In this document: piece after piece, positions 1-9,572 of the stretch | How the letters are laid out: each line of letters opens with the position of its first letter | How positions within the stretch are numbered: position 1 is the first letter of the stretch | Origin: DAIDKA01 sp963726995 | GTDB lineage: Bacteria > Pseudomonadota > Gammaproteobacteria > Steroidobacterales > Steroidobacteraceae | DNA: 64,000 nucleotides | Reading direction: 5' to 3' | Assembly (NCBI GenBank): GCA_963726995.1 | Contig: CAVSEP010000004.1 | Location: forward strand, 124,001 to 188,000 | Position numbers and translations under genes: made by a program | The notes under the pieces: model-generated | Databases searched by the model: none | Seen by the model: only the letters and a program-made list of their open reading frames with translations | Told to the model about the DNA's origin: nothing

Positions 1-113
1 TCACGCTGCGCGGGGAGGTGCATTCCTGGGCCGAGCGCGATCAGGCGCAGCAAAGCGCCTGGTCCGCACCTGGAGTGACGCATGTGGACAATGCGCTGAC
101 GGTGCGGGCCTGA
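1..113 (+). CDS. BON-domain protein, C-terminal end (5' part outside window)
   Basis: An open frame enters from the left edge and stops with TGA at 111-113. The last 36 residues include 'LRGEVHSW' followed by 'APGVTHVDNALTV', the typical end of a BON domain (strand, helix, then G-V-x-x-V-x-N). The complete BON protein at 24303-24953 ends almost the same way ('LNGKVHSW', 'APGVANVDNRIAV'), so this is probably a paralogue. BON domains are thought to bind membranes or other proteins in the envelope. The start and total length cannot be seen. Confidence 0.75.
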   Translation, partial: TLRGEVHSWAERDQAQQSAWSAPGVTHVDNALTVRA

Positions 114-169
114 GAGGCAGGGGAGGCGATGGCCGCAGGGCCATCGCCGCACCTATATGGTGGCGATGG

Positions 170-1711
170 TCAGTCGAGACTGCCAAGCGAATGATAAAGG
201 CGGCTCACCAAATGAGGGTCGGCCGTGTTCACATCGAGAATCCGGAATCCTTCTTCCGGGCTTGCGGGTTCGGTGTGCCGTTGCTGCCACGTGAGCACGT
301 CCAGATCGGCCTCGGATAGATCATGATCGTCTCTGAGCCGCTGGTCGATGCGCGCCGCAAGCACTTTCGGGGGCGCCTCACACCGCACCAGATACATGGG
401 AACGGCCAAGCTCGCTGCGAGGGCGCGGAACGTGGCGCGCTGCGCCCGGGTTCCGAACGTTGCATCGACAATGGTCGTGACGCCACCCGAGAGGGTGTCC
501 GTCGCGCAGGTTGCCAGATATTCATAGACTTGCGCACGCGCCTCAGGTGAGTACCGGACTGGCGCCGCGCCAAGGGTCGCCAGGCGATTTCGTTCCCGGT
601 CGGAACTCAGGTGCACGGCGCCCAGCCGCTGCGCCAGACGCTGCGCCAGCCAGGTCTTACCCGATCCGGACAGGCCGTGCATCAGGATGAGCGTCGGTGC
701 GTTGGCAGACAGGACGCCGCGCGCGCAGTCCACGTGCCGCTGGTACCGCCGCTGCATGTCGGTTGCATCGCCATGATCCTGGAGGACATTCCCGGCATTC
801 AAGGCCATGATCTTGGCGCGCACCAGTGACCGGTGCGCCTGATACAGCGGCAGCAGCCGGCAGGACTGATAATCCCCGCTTTGCGCCAGGTATGCACTCA
901 GAAAGGCGGCGGCCAGAGTTTGCTGGCGGCGCGCCTGTAGATCCGCGAGCAGGGTCGCCAGTTCCTGTGCGACATCCATCCATCGCAACGCCGGATCGAA
1001 TTCCAGGCAATCGAAAGCCCGCAGCCGTCCGCTACGCCGAACGATATTGGCGCAGTGCAGGTCTCCGTGACATTCCCGAACGCGACCATGGAGCCATCGG
1101 ACGGACATCCAGTGCTGCGCATGCTCCAGGCCAGCCTCGAGCGCGGGTCGCAGCGCCTGCACCGTGTCGGTGTCGCCAAGTACCGCTGCCGCCGTGGCGC
1201 ATTGCTCGAGATTGTCCAGCAGCTGCACCCGCACGATGTTCGGCCGGCCCCACTCTTGGGCAGCAGTGCTGACCGGGAGAGCGGCGTGGATGCCGGCCAG
1301 ATACTCCCCGAACTGCGCCACAGCGTCGATACTGACGGAAGTGGAATCCAGCAACTGGTCGAGTACCTGCTCGCGCGGAAACTGCCACATCTTGACCGCA
1401 TATTCGATCACCTCACCCGCACCTGCCATGCGTACCTGCCCGCCAGACCGGGTGATGGGGCAGACCCCGACGTACAGATCTGGGGAAAAACGCTGGTTCA
1501 GCCGCAGCTCCTCCTGACACAGGAAGGCCCGACGCTCCGCGGACCGCAGATCGATGAAGGGATAGAGCATCGGGCGTTTTATCTTGTAAGCCCACTGCCC
1601 GGTCAGCAGCACCCAGGAGATATGGGTTTCGATCAGCTCCACCGACTGCACGGGGTGGGTATAGGCTTGAGCAGCCAGCAGTCCCTGCAAGTGTGAGGGC
1701 AAGCCGCTCAT
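170..1711 (-). CDS. Bifunctional aminoglycoside-phosphotransferase-like / AAA ATP-binding protein
   Basis: This protein of 513 residues has two parts. The N-terminal part has a kinase-like fold with a catalytic loop HGDLHCAN at about 215-222 and 'FDCLEFD' shortly after, as in phosphotransferases of the APH/choline kinase group. The C-terminal part is a P-loop kinase with Walker A GLSGSGKT at about 346-353, resembling gluconate or zeta-toxin type kinases. Fusions of this type are annotated as bifunctional APH/ATP-binding proteins and their substrate is not established. I chose the ATG giving MSGLPSHL because homologues start near this point. An upstream in-frame ATG at 1762 would add 17 arginine-rich residues. 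The gene is divergent from groEL; the 255 bp between them holds no other gene that I recognise. Confidence 0.85.
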   Translation of the reverse strand: MSGLPSHLQGLLAAQAYTHPVQSVELIETHISWVLLTGQWAYKIKRPMLYPFIDLRSAERRAFLCQEELRLNQRFSPDLYVGVCPITRSGGQVRMAGAGEVIEYAVKMWQFPREQVLDQLLDSTSVSIDAVAQFGEYLAGIHAALPVSTAAQEWGRPNIVRVQLLDNLEQCATAAAVLGDTDTVQALRPALEAGLEHAQHWMSVRWLHGRVRECHGDLHCANIVRRSGRLRAFDCLEFDPALRWMDVAQELATLLADLQARRQQTLAAAFLSAYLAQSGDYQSCRLLPLYQAHRSLVRAKIMALNAGNVLQDHGDATDMQRRYQRHVDCARGVLSANAPTLILMHGLSGSGKTWLAQRLAQRLGAVHLSSDRERNRLATLGAAPVRYSPEARAQVYEYLATCATDTLSGGVTTIVDATFGTRAQRATFRALAASLAVPMYLVRCEAPPKVLAARIDQRLRDDHDLSEADLDVLTWQQRHTEPASPEEGFRILDVNTADPHLVSRLYHSLGSLD

Positions 1712-1966
1712 CCGGCGCTCGCGCGCGGCCAATCCCCGGGCGGCGGGACGATGTGGCCGCATACGGCAGACAATTCCTTTCCCAGCCTTGCCAGCTCGCT
1801 CTCCCGTCGCTCGGCATTTGAGTCAGAACAGCACAGTACGGCGGCCGCAGGTCTTGCACGATGCGCGAAAATGCCTAAACCGCTGCGGAGAATACGGATG
1901 GCCGGGCGTGCGCCTTGGCGGCACCATCGCCGCAGCTCCCGCGATGTCGCGACAGGAATAGACGCT

Positions 1967-3595
1967 ATGAGTGCCAAGCAGGTTTTGTTTCGCTCTGAGG
2001 CCCGGGAGAAGGTGTTGCGCGGCGCCACTCAACTGGCCGATGCCGTGCGCATCACGCTCGGGCCAAAATCCAAGTCGGTACTGATTCAAAAAAAGTTCGG
2101 CGCCCCGATTGTCTGCAATGATGGCGTCACCATCGCCAAGGAAATGGAGCTAGAGGATCCCGAGGAAAATCTTGGGGCCCAGATGTTGCGACAGGCCGCC
2201 GAGAAGACCGGCGATGTGGTCGGGGACGGCACCAGCACGTCCACCATTCTGGCGCATTGCATGTTCGCGGATGGTGTGCGCAACGTCGCCGCCGGCGCGA
2301 GCGCCATCGACCTGAAGCGCGGGATGGACCGCGCATTGGCGGCCGCTGTGCAATCGCTGAAAGCGCTCGCCAAGCCCGTAAGCAGCCGCAAGGAAAAGGC
2401 ACAGGTGGCGACCATTTCGGCCCACAACGATCCGGCCATCGGCGAACTCGTCGCGCAAGCCATGGAAAAGGTGGGCGGTGATGGCGTCATCACGGTGGAG
2501 GAGTCCAAGACCACACAGACAACGCTCGAGGTGGTCGAGGGCCTGCAGTTCGACCGCGGTTACCTGTCGCCCTACTTCGTGACCGATAGCAGCACCATGG
2601 AGGCGGTCCTCGAAGATCCTTACATTCTGATCTCGGATCGAAAGGTCAGCACAGTCAAGGACATGCTGCCGCTGCTCGAGCAGGTTGCCAAGGCCGGCCG
2701 GCCGTTGTTGTTCATTGCAGAGGATGTCGAAGCCGAGGCGCTCGCGACCCTGGTCGTCAATCAGATCCGCGGGGTTTTGAAGAGCGCCGCCGTGAAAGCA
2801 CCGGGCTACGGCGACCGCCGCAAGGCCATGCTTCAGGACATCGCTACCGTCACGGGCGGCGAGGTCATTTCCGAAGATCTGGGCCTGAATCTGGAAGATG
2901 TGAAACTCACCCAGTTGGGACGGGCCAAGCGGGTGCTGGTCGACAAGGAGAACACAACGCTGGTCGGGGGGGCGGGACTTAAGGCCAGCATCGATGCGCG
3001 CATCCAGGCGATCCGCAAGGAGATGGAGAAGGCGACCAGCGACTACGACCGGGAGAAACTGCAGGAGCGGCTCGCGAAATTAAGTGGTGGAATCGCAGTC
3101 ATCCGTGTCGGCGCACCGTCGGAATCGGAAATCAAGGCCAAGAAGGAAGCCTTGGACGATGCCATCAGCTCCACCAAGGCCGCGGTCGCCGAAGGCATCG
3201 TACCGGGTGGCGGGCTGGCGCTGCTGCGCGCCACGCGCGCGGTGGCCGCGGTCGAGGCGGCCAGCACCGGCGATGAGCGCACCGGCGTGCAGATTCTGCT
3301 GCGGGCGCTGGAAAGTCCCACACGGCAGATCGCGGAAAACTCGGCGTCCGATGGCGGTGTCGTCGTCGACCGAATGCTGCACAGCGAGGGCAATGTCGGC
3401 TTTGACGCCGCCACCAAGCAGTATGTGGACCTTCTGGAGGCCGGCATTGTCGATCCGACCAAGGTGGTGCGCACGGCACTGGAGAACGCCGTATCCGTTG
3501 CCGGGGTGCTGCTGCTGACCGAGGCGACCATGACCGAGAAGCCTGAAAAGCAAGCCTCATTGGCGGCTGGCGGCGCCGGCAGTGGCCTGGATTAG
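1967..3595 (+). CDS. groEL: 60 kDa chaperonin GroEL (divergent orphan paralogue)
   Basis: This GroEL-type chaperonin of 542 residues would fold client proteins in a cytosolic ATP-driven double ring. Hallmarks are 'ITLGPKSKSVLI', 'NDGVTIAKEMELEDP', the ATP-site loop GDGTSTSTILAH (usually GDGTTTATVLA) and 'GIVPGGGLALL' near the C-terminus. The C-terminal tail is a short SLAAGGAGSGLD stretch instead of the usual GGM repeats. No groES lies upstream or downstream, so this is probably an accessory copy rather than the housekeeping operon. The frame is open upstream, but the ATG at 1967 matches the normal N-terminus (MSAKQVLF). A weak CAGGAA lies upstream of it. Confidence 0.95.
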   Translation: MSAKQVLFRSEAREKVLRGATQLADAVRITLGPKSKSVLIQKKFGAPIVCNDGVTIAKEMELEDPEENLGAQMLRQAAEKTGDVVGDGTSTSTILAHCMFADGVRNVAAGASAIDLKRGMDRALAAAVQSLKALAKPVSSRKEKAQVATISAHNDPAIGELVAQAMEKVGGDGVITVEESKTTQTTLEVVEGLQFDRGYLSPYFVTDSSTMEAVLEDPYILISDRKVSTVKDMLPLLEQVAKAGRPLLFIAEDVEAEALATLVVNQIRGVLKSAAVKAPGYGDRRKAMLQDIATVTGGEVISEDLGLNLEDVKLTQLGRAKRVLVDKENTTLVGGAGLKASIDARIQAIRKEMEKATSDYDREKLQERLAKLSGGIAVIRVGAPSESEIKAKKEALDDAISSTKAAVAEGIVPGGGLALLRATRAVAAVEAASTGDERTGVQILLRALESPTRQIAENSASDGGVVVDRMLHSEGNVGFDAATKQYVDLLEAGIVDPTKVVRTALENAVSVAGVLLLTEATMTEKPEKQASLAAGGAGSGLD

Positions 3596-3643
3596 GTGGG
3601 CCTGCCCTCGTCAGGTCGGTTCAGCGGCGGTCTTCATCCCGGG

Positions 3644-3745
3644 TCATGATCGGCCCAAGAGTGCCCGTGCGACGACGCTGGCAAGTAGCAGCAGTACCAG
3701 TCCGGCCACCAGCGCGATGAGAACGTGCCGCGAATGCTGATTCAT
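3644..3745 (-). CDS. Putative 33-residue single-pass membrane peptide
   Basis: A short frame starts with ATG at 3745 and stops with TGA at 3644-3646. After a charged start (MNQHSRH) it has about 19 uninterrupted hydrophobic residues (VLIALVAGLVLLLLASVV) and then ARALLGRS. This is the layout of a small inner-membrane protein. A purine-rich AGGGA lies about 13 nt upstream, which is longer spacing than usual. It sits between the convergent groEL and OYE genes. I do not recognise a family, and the call rests only on the membrane segment and frame. Confidence 0.4.
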   Translation of the reverse strand: MNQHSRHVLIALVAGLVLLLLASVVARALLGRS

Positions 3746-3826
3746 TTCTGTCACCGTCCCTGTTTCGTGAGTCTTCGCCTGACCAAGAATAGGCGTCCGA
3801 TACGCGGGCGCAGCCCGCAAATCTAC

Positions 3827-4993
3827 CTATAGCGCCGGATTGAGGGCCGCCCGGCGCGGCAGTGTGGGGTAGTCCGTATAGCCCCGGGCATCGCCGCCGA
3901 AGTATGTCCGGCGCTCCGGCACGTTGAGCGGGGCACGGCTGCGCAGCCGCTCCACCAGGTCCGGATTGGCGATGAAAAGCCGTCCGAAGGAAATGAGATC
4001 CGCGCGATCCCGCTTGCGCGCCTGAAGCGCCAGTTCCAGGTCATAGCCATTGTTGGCCATGTAAAGACCCTTGAAGCTCTGGCGCAGCACCTGCAGATCA
4101 AAGCCGCCCGGCACCTCGCGCGCTCCCTGGGTGGCCCCTTCGATCACATGCAGGTAGGCTAGACCGAGCCTACTCAAGCGTTCGACGACATACCCGTAGG
4201 TGCCCGGAGGGTCACTGTCCAGCTCGGCGCCATTGCCGCCGTTCAGGGGCGAGAGCCGCACCCCCACGTACTCGGCACCGCACTCGCGAGTCACCGCTTC
4301 CACCACTTCCAGCAGCAGCCGCGCGCGATTCTCCCGCGAGCCACCGTACTCATCCACACGCCGGTTGGTGCTGTCGCGCAGGAACTGCTCAAGCAGGTAG
4401 CCGTTGGCCGCATGAATCTCGACCCCGTCAAAGTTCGCCGCCAAGGCATTGCGGGCGGCCCTGCGGTACTGCTCGATGATGGCCGGGATCTCGCTGAGCT
4501 CCAGCGCCCGGGGCGTCACGCAGGGCTCAAAGCCGGCGGCGGTAAATACCGCGGCCTCAGGACAAAGGGCCGATGGCGCGACCGGCAGTGCACCGCCGGG
4601 CTGCAGTGAGGGATGCGACATACGCCCCACGTGCCAAAGTTGCGGAAAGATCCGGCCACCGCGTGCGTGCACCGCAGACGTGACCGCTTTCCAGGCCTGC
4701 ACCTGCTCGTCTGTGTACAGGCCCGGAGTAAGCGCATAGCCTCTGGCCTGGGCCGATATATTGGTCCCCTCGGCCACAATCAGCCCGGCGGAGGCCCGCT
4801 GCGCGTAGTACTCGGCCATGAGCGCCGTCGCAACGCCGTCCGACTGGGCGCGGCTGCGGGTGAGCGGAGCCATCACAATGCGATTGCTGAGCCGATAGGG
4901 TCCCATCCGCACGGGCTCAAACAGATCCATATTGGTATTCGAAGGGTTCGGTGTCGTTGGCATCGTGCTGCTCGCTTTTCGGGTGTCGGTCAT
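3827..4993 (-). CDS. Alkene reductase, Old Yellow Enzyme family (NADH:flavin oxidoreductase)
   Basis: An FMN-dependent ene-reductase of 388 residues that would reduce activated C=C bonds or nitro groups with NAD(P)H in the cytoplasm. The FMN-binding start is 'RLSNRIVMAPLTRSRA'. The substrate-binding pair and catalytic tyrosine lie in HAANGY (H194, N197, Y199), as in NemA/OYE1. 'DEYGGSRENRARLLLEV' and a C-terminal 'ISFGRLFIANPDLVERL' complete the family pattern. The ATG lies only 2 nt after the polX stop, so the two are probably co-transcribed. An internal ATG at 4930 (MDLFEPV) is the more usual family start. Confidence 0.93.
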   Translation of the reverse strand: MTDTRKASSTMPTTPNPSNTNMDLFEPVRMGPYRLSNRIVMAPLTRSRAQSDGVATALMAEYYAQRASAGLIVAEGTNISAQARGYALTPGLYTDEQVQAWKAVTSAVHARGGRIFPQLWHVGRMSHPSLQPGGALPVAPSALCPEAAVFTAAGFEPCVTPRALELSEIPAIIEQYRRAARNALAANFDGVEIHAANGYLLEQFLRDSTNRRVDEYGGSRENRARLLLEVVEAVTRECGAEYVGVRLSPLNGGNGAELDSDPPGTYGYVVERLSRLGLAYLHVIEGATQGAREVPGGFDLQVLRQSFKGLYMANNGYDLELALQARKRDRADLISFGRLFIANPDLVERLRSRAPLNVPERRTYFGGDARGYTDYPTLPRRAALNPAL

Positions 4994-4995
4994 GC

Positions 4996-6804
4996 CTAGC
5001 GCATCGTTGCGCGCAGCAGCGCGCCCAGCTCACGCAGCGGCCGGGTGTTCAGCACGTCCCGGGGTGTCAGCCAGGCGCGCCTCGCCTGGCGGATGCCGTT
5101 GTCAAGCAATCCGAACTGCTCGCACGAATGCGCATCGCTGGCGATGCTGAGCAGAATGCCGCGCTCGTGCGCCGCTCTGGCGTGGACGTCATTCAGATCC
5201 AGGCGCAGGGGTTGCGCATTGATCTCCAGGAAGCAGCCGCGCTGCTGCACGGCACTGAGCACCCGTTCGAAGTCAAGCGCATAGGGAGGCCGGCTGCCGA
5301 GCAGCCGTCCGAAAGGATGGGCGAGAATCGAAATCGCCGGCCGCTCCAGGGCGCGCAGGATCCGCTTCGTCTGCTGCGCCTCAGAAAGGCCGAACAGACT
5401 GTGCACGGCGATCACGACGACGTCCAGGCGCTTGAGAATCGCATCTTCCAATGCGAGGCGGCCATCCTCCAGGATGTCGACCTCGATGCCCTTGAGCACC
5501 CTGAAGTCCTTCAGTGTCGCGTTCAGCTGATCGATGGTGTCGAGCTGCTCATCCAGGCGCGCGGCATCCAGGCCGTGGGTAACCCCCAGATACTTTGAAT
5601 GATCCGTGATGGCCGCGTAGTGCAGGCCGCGTGCCTGCGCCGCCGCAACCATCTGTTCAAGCGTCGCGCCGCCGTCGGAGGCCTTGGTATGCACGTGCAG
5701 ATCGCCCTGCAGGTCCGCCAGTTCGACTAGTTTCGGCAGAAGGTGCTGCGCGGCCGCGTCGATTTCACCGCGATCCTCGCGCAACTCCGGAGGGATGTAA
5801 TCCAAGTCGAGCGCGGCGAACAGCTCCGCCTCCGTCCGCCCGGCGATGCGTCGGGAGCCCTTGAACAAGCCGTATTCACTGAGCTTGTAACCGCGCTCCT
5901 GCGCGCGCCGTCGAATATGAATGCTGTGCTCACGACTGCCCGTGAAATAATGCAACGCGGCGCCGAAACTTTCCGGCGGCAGCACGCGCACATCCACCTG
6001 CAATCCGTTGCGCAGCACGCCGGTAGCCTTGGTCGGTCCGGCTGCGTTCAGGTGACCGAGGTCGGCGTAGTGCCTGAGTGCCTCAATGGGTTCACTCCTC
6101 TGTCGCGCGCACACCAGAACATCGAGGTCGCCCACGGTCTCGCACCCACGCCGGTAGCTGCCGGCGACTTCCACCCGGGTCACCCCGGGAATGGATTCCA
6201 GATACGCTTTGAGCGGAAGTGCGAACTGTGTCGCCACGACGTAGGGCGTTCGCTGTGGGAGCGCGCCTTGCTGCCGCGCCATGGCTTGCGCCAGCCGGGC
6301 CTGCAGGAGCGGGCCGAAGCCGCGCAACTGATTCAAGCGCCCGTCAGCCATCGCCCGTTGCAGGTCCCCGGGGCTGCGCACCTTCAACTCCGTGAACAGG
6401 GCACGAACGCGCACCGGGCCCAGGCCCGGCAGGGCCAGCAGCTGCCGCAGACCCGGCGGAATCCGGGTTCGCAGCCGCTTCAGGGCCACAAGTGTTCCGG
6501 TGCGCAGCAACTCCTCGATCTTCGCCGCCAGGTCCACGCCGATGCCCGGCAAGGCATCGAACTCCTCGACTCCTTGCATTTTCGACAGCTCCCGCGGCAG
6601 GGACCGAACCACCTGCGCGGCACGTCGATAGGCGCGGATACGGAATGCATTCTCGGCCTGAATGCTCAGTAGGTCCGCCATCTCATCGAAGACGGCGGCC
6701 ACCTCCTCGTTGTGAAGCGCGGCAGCGGCTGCCGCCGGTGCGCGTGACACGCGCTTGTCGGCTGCCGTGCCGGGCTGCGCGCTATGCGCTTTAGACCTGG
6801 CCAT
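4996..6804 (-). CDS. polX: DNA polymerase/3'-5' exonuclease PolX
   Basis: A family X DNA polymerase of 602 residues with a C-terminal PHP domain, expected to fill gaps in base-excision or end-joining repair. An N-terminal HhH region holds 'LPGIGVDLAAKI' (85-96) and 'LPGLGPVRVRALF'. The nucleotidyl-transferase motif is GSYRRG (215-220) followed by GDLDVLV with D227 and D229. The PHP exonuclease starts with DLHVHTKASDG (368-378) and 'AITDHSKYLGV', which carry its metal ligands. About 30 alanine-rich extra residues precede the HhH region. The OYE gene follows directly. Confidence 0.95.
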   Translation of the reverse strand: MARSKAHSAQPGTAADKRVSRAPAAAAAALHNEEVAAVFDEMADLLSIQAENAFRIRAYRRAAQVVRSLPRELSKMQGVEEFDALPGIGVDLAAKIEELLRTGTLVALKRLRTRIPPGLRQLLALPGLGPVRVRALFTELKVRSPGDLQRAMADGRLNQLRGFGPLLQARLAQAMARQQGALPQRTPYVVATQFALPLKAYLESIPGVTRVEVAGSYRRGCETVGDLDVLVCARQRSEPIEALRHYADLGHLNAAGPTKATGVLRNGLQVDVRVLPPESFGAALHYFTGSREHSIHIRRRAQERGYKLSEYGLFKGSRRIAGRTEAELFAALDLDYIPPELREDRGEIDAAAQHLLPKLVELADLQGDLHVHTKASDGGATLEQMVAAAQARGLHYAAITDHSKYLGVTHGLDAARLDEQLDTIDQLNATLKDFRVLKGIEVDILEDGRLALEDAILKRLDVVVIAVHSLFGLSEAQQTKRILRALERPAISILAHPFGRLLGSRPPYALDFERVLSAVQQRGCFLEINAQPLRLDLNDVHARAAHERGILLSIASDAHSCEQFGLLDNGIRQARRAWLTPRDVLNTRPLRELGALLRATMR

Positions 6805-6910
6805 CGCCCACCTCCGAAACTCATCGCATTATCGCCGCCGCCATGCGCCGGCGGGACCCGTACAAGCGCGTATAGCCGCCCGGATCCGTGCCGGTGATAC
6901 TGAAACTCAA

Positions 6911-8683
6911 ATGACCCAGATCCCATCCGGAAGCGCTGGCGCAGCAGCTGTGGCGGCAAGCGCTGGCGGGCCCCTGGAGGTCGTTCCCAGTGACGACACC
7001 TTTGCCTATTTCTCCATGGAGGTCGCGCTCGAGTCCGATATGCCGACCTACAGCGGTGGACTGGGCATGCTGGCCGGCGATGCCCTGCGCTCGGCGGCGG
7101 ATCAGCATGTCCCGATGGTGGGCGTCAGCCTGCTTTACCGCCGGGGATACTTCCGCCAGCGGCTGGCCGTCGATGGCACCCAGACCGAGGAGGATGTGAC
7201 CTGGAATCTAGCGCAGTGGCTGGAAGAGCTGCCGATACGCGTGCAGGTGCAGCTGGAGGGTCATGCCGTGCAAATCCGCGCCTGGCGCTATCGGGTGCGG
7301 GGCGTCGACGGCTATTCAGTGCCGGTGCTGCTGCTGGATACGGATCTGCCCGACAACTCGGAGAACGACCGGCGCCTGACGGATCACCTGTACGGTGGCG
7401 ATGCGCGCATGCGTTTGGGTCAGGAGGTGGTTCTGGGGATTGGCGGGGTGCGGCTGCTGCGCGCCCTGGGCTACCTGCACATCCGGCGCTTCCACATGAA
7501 CGAAGGTCACGCGAGCCTGCTCACACTGGAGCTGGCTCATGAGGTGGCGCAGCAACGCGGTGCGCTCACCCTGTCGGCAGATCTGCTGACGATGATCAAG
7601 CCGCTATGCGTCTTCACGACCCATACGCCCGTGGCCGCGGGCCACGACCAGTTTCCGCTCGCGCTGGTGAACGAAGTACTCACGGACTACGGGCCGCAGA
7701 TAACGGAGCACATCGGACCGTGTTGCCTGGACGGCACGCTCAATATGACCTACCTGGCGCTCGCCAACAGCCACTTCATCAACGGCGTCGCCAAGCGGCA
7801 TGGTGAAGTCGCCCGTCACATGTACGCTCAATACCGCATCGACTCCATTACCAATGGGGTACATGCCGCCACCTGGATCGCGCCCCCGATGCGCGACGTG
7901 CTGGATCGCAACACTCCCGGGTGGCGATTGGACAATGCCAGTTTGCGTTCCGCCATGAGCTTGAACAGCCATGAATTGTGGAGTGCCCACCAGAGTGCGA
8001 AGAACGCGCTGCTTCGCTGCATCGCCGGGCGCAGCAGCGTGCCTTTGGGCCCGGACACTTTCACCATCGGCTTTGCCCGCCGCGCCACGACCTACAAGAG
8101 AGCGCACTTGTTGTTCTGGAACCTGGAGCGGCTGATCGCCATGCAACAGTCCGGCCGGACGTTCCAGGTGATCTATGGGGGCAAGGCGCACCCGCAGGAT
8201 CAAGGCGGAAAGGATCTCATTCGGCAGATCTTTCGGTTCCGCGATCAGCTACAGGGCAAGCTCAACATAGTCTACCTTGAGGAGTATGACATGAGCCTGG
8301 CGCAACTGATGACCGCGGGGGTCGATTTGTGGCTCAATACCCCGCTTGCCCCAATGGAGGCCTCCGGAACCAGTGGCATGAAGGCGGCCATGAATGCCGT
8401 CCCATCATTGTCGATTCTGGACGGATGGTGGATTGAGGGTTGCATCGAAGGGGTGACGGGCTGGAGCTTTGGGGGCAGCAAAGCCACGGCGGAATCCGAC
8501 GACGATTTCGCCGCCGATGGAGACTCTCTGTATCAGAAGCTTGAAAGCACCGTCCTGCCGATGTTCTACGGCGATCGCGAGGCGTATGTTGCCGTGATGC
8601 GCCAGGCGCTGGCCATAAATGGCTCCTATTTCAATACCGAGCGCATGCTGGATCAGTACCTGCTGAAGGCCTACTTCGAGTAG
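6911..8683 (+). CDS. glgP: Alpha-glucan (glycogen) phosphorylase, short GT35 type
   Basis: A PLP-dependent phosphorylase of 590 residues that releases glucose-1-phosphate from glycogen or maltodextrin. It opens with 'AYFSMEVALESDMPTYSGGLGMLAGD' (the GGLG loop). 'HMNEGHASLLTLELA' and 'CVFTTHTPVAAGHDQF' follow. The PLP lysine is in EASGTSGMK (K491), followed by 'LSILDGWWIEGC', typical of the short phosphorylases that lack the regulatory N-terminus of E. coli GlgP. The ATG at 6911 fits the family start; the frame is open upstream but without homology. It probably works with the GH15 glucoamylase, Pfk and PpsA encoded nearby. Confidence 0.94.
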   Translation: MTQIPSGSAGAAAVAASAGGPLEVVPSDDTFAYFSMEVALESDMPTYSGGLGMLAGDALRSAADQHVPMVGVSLLYRRGYFRQRLAVDGTQTEEDVTWNLAQWLEELPIRVQVQLEGHAVQIRAWRYRVRGVDGYSVPVLLLDTDLPDNSENDRRLTDHLYGGDARMRLGQEVVLGIGGVRLLRALGYLHIRRFHMNEGHASLLTLELAHEVAQQRGALTLSADLLTMIKPLCVFTTHTPVAAGHDQFPLALVNEVLTDYGPQITEHIGPCCLDGTLNMTYLALANSHFINGVAKRHGEVARHMYAQYRIDSITNGVHAATWIAPPMRDVLDRNTPGWRLDNASLRSAMSLNSHELWSAHQSAKNALLRCIAGRSSVPLGPDTFTIGFARRATTYKRAHLLFWNLERLIAMQQSGRTFQVIYGGKAHPQDQGGKDLIRQIFRFRDQLQGKLNIVYLEEYDMSLAQLMTAGVDLWLNTPLAPMEASGTSGMKAAMNAVPSLSILDGWWIEGCIEGVTGWSFGGSKATAESDDDFAADGDSLYQKLESTVLPMFYGDREAYVAVMRQALAINGSYFNTERMLDQYLLKAYFE

Positions 8684-8984
8684 CGGCTGTCGATCGTTTG
8701 AGCATCGGGCCAGAGAATGGTCCCCAGGCGCGATATGTGCAGCAGACTAGGGCGCCTGCCCGCTTGGATCAGGATCGAATTCCGTTATCCGACGGGCCAA
8801 ATGCCCGGTGTCAGGACCCAGGTTCTGCTCAAAGACAATCCCATTATCAGTACAAATCCCGAGCGTCACAGGGTCCTTCTAAGTACAAACCTCGGTGTCG
8901 GCGCCACTGCGAATTGGTTAGCCTCATCCTGTGGAGTCAAATTGTGCGACTCGGCGTGCTATTGGCTAGTTAAGGAATTCACTT
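8684..8984. other. Intergenic stretch without recognised gene
   Basis: About 300 bp between glgP and the first nitroreductase gene. It is less GC-rich than its surroundings. Short open frames here have no coding character. I see no convincing hairpin with a T-run. The last bases carry the AAGGA ribosome site of the next gene (about 8971-8975). It probably holds that gene's promoter. Confidence 0.4.
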
Positions 8985-9557
8985 ATGGATATCGCCGCGG
9001 CCATTTCCGGACGACGCTCGACCCGCGAGTATCAGAAAAGAGTTCCCGATGAGAACCTAATTCGCTCGCTGATTGAGGCGGCCACTCTGGCCCCCAATGC
9101 AGTCAACGAGCAGCCTTGGACGTTCACCGTCGTTCGCGATCAAGCGGTGCTCAATCAGCTCTCCGCTGACGCGAAGGCCCACCTGTTGGCCACAATGGCC
9201 CCCGCGGGCGCCGCCGGCGTCCGAGCCGAGCACTTTCGCGTGAGACTCGACAATCCGGATTTTCAAATCTTCTATCACGCTCCCGCGCTGATTGTGATTT
9301 CCGGGAACGCACCCGGTTCCTACATCGTCGAGGACTGCGCGCTGGCGGCCCAGAATCTGATGCTCATGGCCCATTCCATGGGGCTCGGCAGCTGCTGGAT
9401 CGGCCTGGCGCAAAGCCATTTGAATACGCCGGATGGAAGGAAGACCCTCGGACTGCCCGGCTCGTGGGTGCCGGTGGCACCAATCATTGTCGGCTATCCG
9501 AGTGCAGTGCCGGCAGTCGTGCTGCGCAAAGCGGCCGAGATCCGGTGGGTGGGTTGA
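8985..9557 (+). CDS. Nitroreductase family protein
   Basis: A 190-residue FMN-binding nitroreductase-fold protein. It begins 'AAISGRRSTREYQKR' (the R-R-S-x-R-x-F/Y motif that binds FMN phosphate). 'IEAATLAPNAVNEQPWTF' gives the second flavin contact. The C-terminal part has 'MAHSMGLGSCWIG' and 'VAPIIVGYPS'. Such enzymes reduce nitroaromatics or quinones with NAD(P)H. A clear AAGGA precedes the ATG. A second nitroreductase-fold gene follows after 15 bp, so the two form an operon. The substrate cannot be read from the sequence. Confidence 0.92.
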   Translation: MDIAAAISGRRSTREYQKRVPDENLIRSLIEAATLAPNAVNEQPWTFTVVRDQAVLNQLSADAKAHLLATMAPAGAAGVRAEHFRVRLDNPDFQIFYHAPALIVISGNAPGSYIVEDCALAAQNLMLMAHSMGLGSCWIGLAQSHLNTPDGRKTLGLPGSWVPVAPIIVGYPSAVPAVVLRKAAEIRWVG

Positions 9558-9572
9558 GCCAAGGGGACGCCA

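Noticed and set aside
170..1711. Aminoglycoside resistance phosphotransferase
   Set aside because: The kinase-like domain is fused to a P-loop kinase, a housekeeping-type arrangement not linked to resistance.
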